A stretch of DNA of 23,112 nucleotides from positions 1 to 23,112 of the forward strand of contig JAIPMN010006778.1 in the NCBI GenBank assembly GCA_020650975.1, given 5' to 3'. Within the stretch, counting starts at the first letter, position 1; each line of letters begins with the position of its first letter. A program made the position numbers and the translations under genes. The notes under the pieces were generated by a model, which was given only the letters and a program-made list of their open reading frames with translations, was not told where the DNA came from and made no database searches. The stretch is from Apostichopus californicus (taxonomy: Eukaryota; Echinodermata; Holothuroidea; Aspidochirotida; Stichopodidae). This document shows, in pieces, positions 1 to 10,700 of the stretch.

Positions 1-830
1 CTTAATAATGTTGATATGTTATAGACTTACTTCTCATCAGTTCAGGTGGGTACTTCTATAACACTCTTTAATTTGGGATGAAATGACCCTTTAAAACAGC
101 TGATGCTCATCGGTTTAAAAAGCGACTGGACTATGTAGTCTAATACACAGACAATTAGGGTCAGTTTCTCGGATGCAGCACGAGACTCAATCTGAAAACA
201 TACCGCTGGTATGGCCTCAAATGCAGTGTTTGTAAATATGTTAACATAATTTGTCAAATTCTGTTGAATATCATCCAAGGATATTGTTTAGTTGAAGTTA
301 AAACAACAAATTTTTGGTTGAGTTATTAGCATTGAAAAAAACATCGGAATTAACATTTATTTTTGCCTTTAAGGAGAATTCCAGAGGTTTAACATATTTT
401 TTAACGGTGAATATCTTGAAAGCTAGAGGAACATTGCTAGCATTTGGATTACCTCTTTTTTTGCCCCCTTAGATTATAACATATCAAGGCTAGTTTTCTA
501 CCTAGAGTCATCCTTTAAGAACCGCAATTTAAATTAAACCGAATAATTAAACAAACTAAGAAATCCAAGTTTGACTCAGCTGCGATAGCCTGCACCGCTC
601 TTTCAATATATACTGTATAATGAGCAAACTATGCTTTATATCCGAAATATACAGCAGATATTTGAAATATAAGAATATTGATAATCGCTATTAGAGAAAG
701 ACCACAAAAATAATCTCGTCTTTAGTTTTCGTTGCTAGATCTGCCGTTCGACTCTCGGAGACGCTACCAAATCTCTTCCTCGTCTCTAGTGCACCTGCTC
801 GACCGCGCGAGACTGCAAGTGTGATTTAGC

Positions 831-869
831 TCGGAGGCAAATCCGTACCTTGCACGGGTTTGTCTCCGG
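831..869 (+). other. 16-bp hairpin with 7-base loop
   Basis: Bases 831-846 pair with 854-869 around the loop ACCTTGC. All 16 positions pair if G-U is allowed, with wobbles at 831/869, 837/863 and 842/858. On the plus strand these are G-U pairs; on the minus strand they become A-C mismatches. A fold would therefore be better in a plus-strand RNA, antisense to the NIPA gene. No known RNA family is recognised. Confidence 0.5.
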
Positions 870-960
870 CCGTACAGGATCCACAAACACCGCCGTGATC
901 TGTAGATTGATGTTCTCGACAAAATGTCGTCGACGGTGACCGTGAGGTGATGTCGTGCTA

Positions 961-966
961 TTTATA
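961..966 (-). terminator. Candidate variant poly(A) signal TATAAA
   Basis: The minus strand reads TATAAA about 165 bases past the NIPA stop. This is a known weaker variant of AATAAA. A canonical AATAAA occurs further down at 361-356, so the true end of the transcript is open. Confidence 0.2.
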
Positions 967-1130
967 ATTCTCGACTGTGGACGACAGACACTTCCAACAT
1001 CTTTGACATGTAGCTACAAAACTGTTTTTTGTATCCAATAAAGTGGTGAAAGCAAGATCCCCCCTCCCCCTTCCCCGCTATTAAGAAATGACAAAGCCTC
1101 GAGGGGCATGGAACATTCCAGTCTCGATAC

Positions 1131-1714
1131 TTAAATCTCCTCCGACTCACTGCCTTGTTGACTCTCGACAGAGTTCAAGTGGACGTGGTTCGGCGAGGCC
1201 AGGGTGTACCCCGGCGGTGCCCTCTCCACGGAGGGCAGGTCCGAGAGGGATATGCACTTATCTTTGAAGGCGTGGAGGAGGAAGATGCCGGCGACTATCG
1301 TTCCGAATCCCGCCAGGGTGGCGAGGCAGTCCACAGCGTTCATGTTGCCCCACTCCTGGAACAGGATGGCTGACGCCGTCACCACGCACGTCGTGAAGAA
1401 TACGTAATAGATGGGGGATATCACCGCCGCGTTGAACGTGTCCAACGCTTTGTTTAGGTAATGCATGTTCACGGATATGCAGACGACTAAGGAAAATATT
1501 AAAAAGTACGTGAGTGGATTCCTAAAGCTGCCTTCCCCTTGGAAAAACTCCTTCATGGCTATACCGAATCCCTTGCAGGCCAGCACGGACAGGGAGCCGA
1601 TCAGCGCACATATAGTGATGTAGACCAGCATGTTGGTCTGTCCGTACTTCGGTGAGTAAATGAAGATCAAGATGAGCGAGCAACCGATCACCATCAGGGT
1701 GAACATCACAAAAA
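1131..1714 (-). CDS. NIPA2-like: NIPA exon 5 (terminal coding exon)
   Basis: The acceptor is cctctttcgtag (AG at 1716-1715). The exon completes Val154 and encodes residues 155-347, then TAA at 1133-1131. It holds the last five hydrophobic segments (about 155-173, 182-203, 221-238, 249-272, 280-302), with [20 protein letters not shown] and IYYVFFTT. The C-terminal tail is polar, rich in Ser, Glu and Gln, and shows no family motif. Its length suggests the gene is complete at this end. Confidence 0.95.
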
Positions 1715-4700
1715 CTACGAAAGAGGAAGAGAAGGATGACGTGAGACAAAGTTCGGTACGCGGAATCGACCGAAGAGAGATTGCGATCTACTTTGTGAAA
1801 GAAACTTGCCGTACAAAATAATTTTATGTAGCAACTGAATCAAGTTGCACATCATTTTGCTATATATATATATGTATAAATATATAATTGAAATCGTAGT
1901 GAGCTGAAAAATCCAGAACAGTAAAAAAACTTCCAGCCTTTACCGGGATTCGAACCCGGGCCTCCCGCTCTATATGCGGACACCCTAACCACTAGGCTAT
2001 GGACGCTGATTGTCTGTCCAGAGGTTCGAAACCGGTAAGGAAGGTTGTAATTCTACTGTAGGCATTTGTCATCTGTATCGAACAATACTAGTTCTGTTTT
2101 GGTGACATATTTGCCTTACTCTAGAGATCAAACATAATGCTAACCAACTCGAAATCATTTGTGATTCCTAAAGCCGGATCTCTAAAGAGATACTTTGAAC
2201 AGACTTTTGTTAATGAAATGGAGGTTAACGACAAATGCAAATGAATATAAATAATTGAAATCATAATGAGTTGTAAAATCAAGAACAGTGAAATAACTTC
2301 CAGCTTCCACTGGGATTCGAACCCACGCCTCCCGCTTTATATGCGGACACCCTAACCACTAGGTTATGGACGCTGATTGTATGTCCACAGGTTCAAAACC
2401 GGTAAGAAAGGTCGTAATTCAGACTTTATGTTAATGAAATGGAGGTAAACGACAAAGGCAAATGAACCGGTTCGAACCTCTGGACATACATATATATACA
2501 TATATATATATATACATACCTCTGGTTGATTGGCGTCTATCTTGAGTGCTCTATATCCGGTGGACAGAGCGAAGTATAGGTGGATAGCGAAGTATAGGTA
2601 TATAAACCTTTACATATATATATTTATAGATACTCAATTTGGTGTCCAGATGGTTTTAAGTATCTTAAATATTACCGGCCAACTTACCAGGATCACCCAG
2701 CCTAACTGCTAATTCCTCTAACGAATTCGCTCCATCACCTTCCTTCGGCGCATGGAGCACCATGACTGTCGATCCTAACACACACTGCAGACATCCTATC
2801 TTGCATAGCAAATTCAGGTGCTCTTTGAGAAATATAGCAGAGAGAACAGCCCTGTTGAAGAGGAGAGAAAGAAATGGAAAATAAAAAGATCCATGGCAAA
2901 AAAAAATATATGTCCAGATATCTTTGGCATTCACTATTCTCTGCATTGCTTGTTCTGCCTTATAATGGCAACGCACTAAAGACTTACTTACCATGACGAT
3001 AATTACTTGTCCTATACAAATATATGACACTTGCCTCGAACAAGAGGGCACTGTCATATCCGTCCTAACAGTGCCTAATGTGTATGATCTATCCTGTTTA
3101 AAGATCTTCAAAGATTTTGTATAGTGCTTAGTCTATGTGCTATCGTCCAGTGTATAAGTCCAGTACTTTCCATTTCGGAGACTTGGATACAAATTTTCGT
3201 AAGCTCAGAGCGTAAACTCAGTTTAGCGGATGTGATTTAGAATACCTCAAAGAAGCCTTCTGATTGGTCGATTACCACACATGTATAATGTTGCCCGACG
3301 AATTGGGGGAGGGGGAGAGGTGGGGGAGGGGGAGAGGTGGGGCAGGGTGCAACATTTTGTTGGAGCAAAACGTGCTAGTGATGAGTGGTCAAAAATGTAT
3401 GTTAGTTCGAATATGTCACACTTTGTTTCATTTTAGAAACGTGCAGATACCTTTCCCAGAAGTGTGTGTCAGAGATTCCTGATAGGAAGTTCTGAGTGAT
3501 TTCAGAGACTGCAGCTTGTCATGTTTCGTGGAACTAGATAGGATCTATATGACAGCGCCCTCTATTGATTTAGGGCATGGCTGGAGATCTCCATCATTAG
3601 CATTCTTGCACTACGCCCCCTTCATAGCCTGCCTTCTGAACCTACCGATCCGAAGTGTCTACAACGTGTTTTCTAGCTTGGATTTCCCTCTCCTGAATGT
3701 CGTTCTTTATATGTTCTGTTTTCTTTCTTAAAGTCTTCAACCGTCAGAAACTGAATTTATCGCAGTTTAACTGTTGCTCTTTATAACATTCTTATTTTGG
3801 TGATAAATCTATCGATCTACATACAGTAAGTTCAACTTTTAGGGTCGATATGCTTGTGCAACTCATCGGCTAACGTGGTCTGCAGCGACACGAGCTGCAA
3901 GTATGTTCTTCCTACTTAAAACACTTGAGTTACATCAGCGGAGCAGAAATAATGAGTAACGATTAGTGCATCTGCCATGAAATTCACATATATCTGAGAA
4001 TGTTCATCATTGACACACAGACGGGTGCTTATCACATTGTTTTCTTTGGCCATGCTGAATGTGGTGAACTCAATTCAGTTTCAAATTGATGCAGATCTCC
4101 AAACCTGAATTCATCTCTCCTTTCACATAGATCTACAACATGGAATGGAGCCACCCCACCCCCCATCTTCCCCCACCCCAGAAAAAAAATCAACAAAGAT
4201 ATACTGTAAAATGTCATTTTTAATTTCTGATTTTTAAGATCGATACTAAACAAAAGGCAGCTCTCTTAACGAAGCAAATACAGTATAATGCTACTGATAT
4301 AAATTTGGCCAAAATGGCTACAGTGTACAGGGTACCTGTGTTTAGCTTTCCTAACTATCCCAACTAACAACCCATACTACTTGATTTTCTTTCTTTTTCT
4401 CCTCTCTCCCAGGATCTTATCATCGCAACTTCTAAAATCAAATCAAAATGGCCTTCAATCCCCCCGTGGTATCTCACACGAATGCCTCCATTAGTACTTT
4501 TCCATTGTTGGTCTGCTTTCTCGATCACAGGGTAATGTCATCATTTGAAACCGACTTCCACGCTCCATCCTCCAGTGGGAAGAGAGTCAGTGGTTTCTCT
4601 ATCTGATTAAAGTTTGTCTTCATCTACAGTATAAAGTAATTGGTTCCTCTCTCAAGGATTAGCAATTTTTAGAAACAAACAGACGGACCTTCCAATCCAG

Positions 4701-7700
4701 GCAAGGAGAAAAGCAAACGACGAATGTTCATTCGAGCGGATGCCGTTGCCAGGCAACGAGCTCTAACATGTAGAGATTTTCTGCTGTTCACGAAGCAATG
4801 CTTGCTGACAAACGGATAAATTAATTTGATTCGAGTCTTACAACATCCATAACTCTGACATGAATGATGTATTTACATTAAAGGGATGTTCCCAGATGCA
4901 GAGAGGAATCGGTTCATATACATTTTCCCGGCGTTATTAGGTCAAACCCACATCTTCTTTAGTAGGGGGGCTTTATATTTTCTTGAACAAGGACAAGTGA
5001 AGATATTTGGAGTATTTATTATATATTTTATCCATGTATCCAAGCAACAACAATGCGGTGAGTGGCATCACCATGGCGATTGAGCTGCAAAGACGTTACT
5101 GTTTTTCTTTAATAGCGAGCAAAATGGTTCTATATCCATAGAGGAATCTATGATAATATTCTCAGTAGTTGCATTTAAAATGCAGCGATTAATTCAAGAG
5201 TGCAGAGATGATGTAACGAATAATCAAAAACAATCACACGTGGAGCGACTCGTTAACAAGATTACAAAGAGGAGGAGGGAAAAGCTTTTGCTTGGGATGA
5301 CATCACAGACCACTCACCGTGTTACATTTCAGATAGGACAGCGAAGAGCTACAAAGCTTCAAAGGTACGGGTTAGGGTTACGAAGCTACATACGAAGCTA
5401 CATAGCTATGAACAAGGGTAAATTAATTTATATGAGGATTGTAGACTGCAGTGGTGTATTATTATCGTTCTCCTTGCAACTAAACAATATCTGCCCTCTA
5501 TATAGATCCCCCTAGAGCTGCTTTTATCAGTTGAGTTTGACAAATCTGTCCCGGATATTCGATTTGAAAATTCCCAAAACATTCATTTGATAAATCTTTT
5601 CTACTTTATTTCAAGTCAAAAATTCCAAAACATTCATTTGATAGGTCAGGAGGTGTCATATCCAATAATGCCTTTTGCATGTGATTAATAACGCTAATGA
5701 AAATGTGTCTCGGAACAAATTTACTGAGGATCGATTTTCTAACGGGTTTGTAACGACAAGAAAAAGTCAGATAATAATTATTACGATAACTTGGTCAAAG
5801 GTCGAGAGTACTTACGTCACCAAAACACTGAGGGCGCCGAGAGGTGTCACCAATAAGGCAGGAGCAAAAGCATAAGCCACAAAGTTAAAGATTTCCCCAA
5901 ATGCCACTGAAGGATAAAAAGAAGATTATAAATTAGTGAAAGAGGAAAAGATGGGTGGGTTGGGAGAGGGGGGGGGGATCTGATGTACTGTATCATTTCT
6001 AGTCGGACCAGACTTGACAATAAAACTTTTTGCATTTGGTCTGTAACGTTCAGACATTAGACTACCATACTGTATGTCGACTGACCGACGGTGACTTGTA
6101 ACTGAAAAACAGGATACGGAGCTCACCAGCTCACTTTTGGGTGATAAAATGAGGGAGGGCAGTGACCGGAGGGCTCCGGACATAGAGGTCGCACAGTGTT
6201 GAAAGGTTACCAGTTCATTCTAGGCACGGTAGAACGAAAGTGCTAAGGTTGTGAGTAGACAGGTAAGTGAGGAGCGAAGTAAATTTATGACTATGACTGA
6301 AAACTGAGGATTATTACTTGTATTGCTATTACTTGGATGGAGAGTATGCCATCTTTTCAAAGGGAGTTCCCCCACCCAATATCGATATCCTTTGCAGTCT
6401 GGGTCTCGATTATTCAAATGGATGGAAACTGATAATATTAGAGACATCTGTCCAAAACTGGTACCACTGTTTAAACCGTAGCACCTAACCAAGGTGCATG
6501 CAACTCAAAATTCAGCTGTACAGCTAGCTGTGTCTGACTTTAGGGAATAAAACATTTCAATATAACATTCATCATAATAAAAAAAAAAACTAATGGGATT
6601 ACTTTCTTGCACTCAATTACTTCCTTGAGACCAAGACCACCATTGTACCTTTGTCCAGTAGCATTGCTAAGTCTTTAATCATTTGAAATAGATTATTTGT
6701 TTCCCAAGAGTATTGCTGTTTCCCCCCCCCTGCCCCCCACCCCCATTTTAGTTCATGAAATCAGCATCCTTTATACTTACATAAACCGAAGCCAGCCCAC
6801 CACAACGGTTCGCCTAGATATGCATGGCCTCCATCACCTGTAGTAAAGAAAGAGGTTAGCAAAACGAATCAGTGAAAATAATACTGTCATCTATTACATG
6901 AACCCTGCAAAATAGGCAGACAGTGTTCTCAAATACTTTCTGGGGACAAAAAGGAATGAAATATACAAAACGACCAAAAAAGGAGAAAAATAAATAAAAA
7001 CGTAACGTATAACATTAATGATAAAAACACAAACCATGACAAGAGTTGTCGGACAATGCACAAACAAAGCAATCTTTCCATCGTGACTGGTCCAGGGCAA
7101 AAAACGATTCATTCCAGCCCACCGATTCCTAATTTTAAATTTGAGGCCCAAGTTGCAATATTCCATTCAAGTCCAACCGAGGCCTCGGTGCTCCATTAAC
7201 ATTTGTATAAATTTACTATAGAAGACTTAGTTATGGGAATTCTAGACCGCAAAAGAAGAACCTATCCAGTGTTGGATTTTCAGGAATTTGAGAAGGTTGT
7301 CCGAAGGACTACCAGTTTCAAAGATTTTCAAAGATTTGGTAGTCCTGCAAAAAACTTGGTAGTCCTTCCAAATTTTCCACCAAAATTGAAAATGAACACA
7401 AATAATACAAAACAAAACATTTTGGTGCTCAATCTGATTGTGTCAACCAAAGCTTTATTAGTTTAGCATATATAACCATGTTATTGTGTACTGTTTTCAA
7501 ATAGTGTTTGCATGGGGTATCCGGATACCCGCCCGACGCGATACTACCCGGTTCCTTATTTATTACCCGAATACTACGCAGTGTGATTTTTTTTTCTGGC
7601 AAACAGATGGTTAGGCAAGATTTTCCCATTGTGTTAGGCTACCATGCGGTAGTAGTATTCCAGCATTGTTACGAACGCAGGATTCTGCGTCCAGGACGCG

Positions 7701-10700
7701 TGATTTTTTTTCCCAGGATGGTTGTGGGTAATTAACATGAAGTAGGCGTGTTCAATGCATTCCTGTAAAATGCGACTGCTTAGTGTATACAAACCAGACA
7801 GGGTTTGGAGCAGGCATGGTTTGATCGCATTTAAGTATAGAATCACGTAGATGATGTGGTCTGCCGTACGTGTGTCTTGTACAGGTAGGGATATCTATGG
7901 CACAAGCTTGAGAGGACCAAACTCCCTGGCCTTGGCCCTGCGTGGGTGTTGTATTGATTCTGTGCACAAGTCCGTAATACAGGTCAAGGGGACCAGGGAA
8001 CAATCATCATCGCCCTAGTGTTGTACAGGTAGGGATATCCATGGCATATGGAAAGGTCCATGTTATTTTGCTCTCCGTCATGGCGAACTAGGACTAGGAA
8101 CTAACAAAAACCGATGCCCATATCCAGTCGACGTACGTGTGATTCGCACTAGCCTTATAATAAGTCATATAGGCTAGGCTAGTACAGTGCATGCACGCGA
8201 TATCCAAGTTGTGTGATGTACGAAGCATGGTACGGTATTTGTAACAATAGCAGTATAGTACAGTGCATAGGTCATACCAAACTTTCCTGAAGTAGGCCTA
8301 CTGCACATGTGCACTGATTGAGACACGCCTCCTTTATGTTAATTACCCACAACCCATCCTGGAAAAAAAATCACTTGTCCGGGACTGCAATGTTTTGGCC
8401 AGGGACGCAAAATCTTCAAATTGCTTGCAAACCCCAAGTACACACTCACAACTAGGTCAACGGAAAACATAACAAAACACATTTTTGAATGAACATCTTT
8501 CATTATTCCTTTTAAAAAAACCACAACTTCTGACAAGAACCAAAAGTTCTCCTACTCCTACAGATCATTGAATTTGTTTGAAAATAAATATATCATAACA
8601 ATCAACCGCAAGGTACAGGGTTACCAAAATTTCATTACGGAGATTTTCATGCTAAAAATAGACAATGATGCTTTACCAAGATTCCCGTGATTTGATTGGC
8701 TAATAGTCCCTACCGATTGTCTGCAAACATTCTTGCATTTTTAGTGCTCAATGAACACGAAGTAAGTTGTTTAACAACAATTACTGTAACGTTTACTTTC
8801 ACCTGTGTAGAGATAACGAAGTTTGTGGTAAAGGCTATCATATGTGTGCACTCAAATATCATAACGTTAGGCCTTGTCTCATATTTGTTACGTACATTTT
8901 GACAACAATCACTGGTGGTACGAAGATGCACTTGATTTATTTCTGAGACTATCACCTAATATTTTAATCATTGTTTTGATCAGAAAATGTTATGAGTTGA
9001 GACAATCTATGAATTTTGTGGGAAGCTTACATATCTGATCCTGAAAGGATATTTTATCTCACAGTATGTTTCTTTTCTCTGCAATAAGAGTTGCTAATGT
9101 GAAATGTGCACTCATACCACAGTAGTTTCTGTTGCAAACTTTTTTCGCGGTCCAATTGACCACGGAGTTGGCGAGTAGGGAAGGACAAGAGCGGATGAAG
9201 ATAAGACACTGAACCATCTGCCCTATAATATTGTTTATAACATTCACAAAGTATAGGCAGTGATACTACACTAGTATTAGTACAGTAGGTTATACAATAA
9301 ACGTAATTGGTGTTCGATCGGGACGCAAACTTTTTTTTCGGGATGCAAACTTTTTTTGGAGGCTTGCGTCCCTGGGACGTCCATAGATACGTTATAACTG
9401 CGTCACAAATTCAGCGGTATAGGCTAGATTTCCCCCATTGACTTAGTGTGCTGTTAGGCAACCATGAGGTCGAAGATAACAGCAATACTGAAAGTATTCC
9501 ATGGATATCTTATAACTGCGTCCCAAATATCAGCGGAATAGGCTAGATTTCCCCCATTGACTTAGTGTGCTGTTAGGCAACCATGAGGTCGAAGATAACA
9601 GCAATACTGAAAGTATTCCATGGATATCTTATAACTGCGTCACAAATTCAGCGGAATAGGCTAGATTTCCCCCATTGTCCAGCAATGCATTTTCACTCGG
9701 CCTATAGACTGTCAGTGTCTGATCGACTGTTGTTACAACACCGTTCAAAATGCATTGCACTGACATTTAGCCACGAGTCTCATTTGTTTTCTGGGTACAT
9801 TATTAGAAACTAACGTTAGGCGACTTTATTTGTGTACAGATTTTTGCTAACGATGTTGTAAAGTTAATATATCGCGCATGTTTTTAAATAATTTATGTAT
9901 GGTTTGGGTGTTATTCAGAAACTATTTAATTAAAATGACTTTCGTTTTTAATGAAATATAATTAGGCTCAATAATTCTTCAAAGCCTTCATTTTTTTTGG
10001 TCGTCCGAAGGACTACCAAGCACACAACATTTTGAAAGATTTGGTAGTCCGACATAATTTCTAGTCGTCTCGGACGACCGGACGACCGGGAAAATCCTAC
10101 ACTGCTATCTACTCTGAGGCCCAACGAGAGGATGAATGAATGAATACAAAGTTCTAATGTTCACCGAGTGTCACTGCATGGCAAAAGATCTGATTACAAG
10201 TTCTCTTAGTGGATCATCTACAGTATTAAGGGTACCCATGAACTGACCGCAGACTGCTTAAGTACAGTACCACACATGTATGGCTATTAATGCATCAGTC
10301 AAGGATATCTATAAAGACGTTGGTGCTTCATTTATCAATTTTTTTGGAAGGAACCTTCAAACGACGGAAAACTGACAAGAAATCATAAAAGCAAGCAAAG
10401 AAAAAGTTGAAAAGATCTGAGTACAATAGCTCAGTTGATAGAGCGCAGAGCTTTTGACTGTATTTTAGATCACTGGTTTGAATCCTGTTCTAGTTAACCA
10501 AGGTTTTTGCCCTTTTCATGATGTTTGAAGGGTTGGGTACAGTAGATGGGGCAAAAAAAGTACATTGGTGGAAACAGTCAGAATAAAATGTCAGATTGAA
10601 GCAAAATCTGCATATTTGTCTTCTACGATATTTTGCTACAATCTAGTACGTATTACCAAGTTTGCCGATAACATAAAAGAAGAGTCACTCCCCCTAAATC

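Larger units (their letters stand above)
1..1130. other. 3' flank and probable 3' UTR of the NIPA gene
   Basis: No coding region is supported here. On the minus strand, the sequence directly after the stop is probably 3' UTR. Bases about 720-960 are richer in CG dinucleotides than the rest of the window and contain a strong hairpin. There is a C-rich run near 1060-1076. Candidate poly(A) hexamers on the minus strand are TATAAA (966-961) and AATAAA (361-356); neither can be proved by eye. Confidence 0.5.
2852..5815 (-). other. NIPA2-like: NIPA intron 3: mostly unremarkable non-coding sequence
   Basis: This 2964-bp intron is bounded by gtaagt and a cctcttcaacag acceptor. It contains a G-rich duplicated block near 3305, a C-rich run near 4150-4183, an RFX-like X-box at 4745, and a short direct repeat near 5566. 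Open frames inside it (for example 5150-5515, plus) match no family I recognise. Confidence 0.8.
7267..10104. mobile_element. 2.8-kb DNA-transposon-like element with matching ends and 5-bp duplication
   Basis: The left end is CAGTGTTGGATTTTC (from 7267). The right end, read inward on the minus strand, is CAGTGTAGGATTTTC (10104-10090), 14 of 15 identical. CTATC lies directly outside both ends (7262-7266 and 10105-10109), a 5-bp target-site duplication. Inside each end are related GGTAGTCC/GTCCGAAGGACTACC blocks (7295-7377 and 9999-10075). CAGTG termini are hAT-like, though hAT normally duplicates 8 bp. No transposase frame is seen, so it is non-autonomous or decayed. It contains other repeats, including an inverted repeat, a tandem repeat and a piece of hAT-like end. 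Confidence 0.65.

Noticed and set aside
1155..1749. Frames at 1155-1373, 1204-1407 (plus) and 1522-1749 (minus)
   Set aside because: They are shadows of NIPA exon 5 in other frames.
1936..2006. Functional tRNA gene with anticodon ATA
   Set aside because: The acceptor stem is mismatched and the same flanks recur at two other loci, so it is a SINE.
5360..5380. Telomere-like gggttagggtt
   Set aside because: Fewer than two units; not an interstitial telomere array.
5150..5515. 121-residue frame with a basic, coiled-coil-like middle, plus strand
   Set aside because: Composition is plausible for protein, but I recognise no family, and it lies inside intron 3 antisense to the gene. Not enough to call a gene.
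9392..9677. CRISPR-like array
   Set aside because: Repeats are directly adjacent with no unique spacers, and the genome is eukaryotic.
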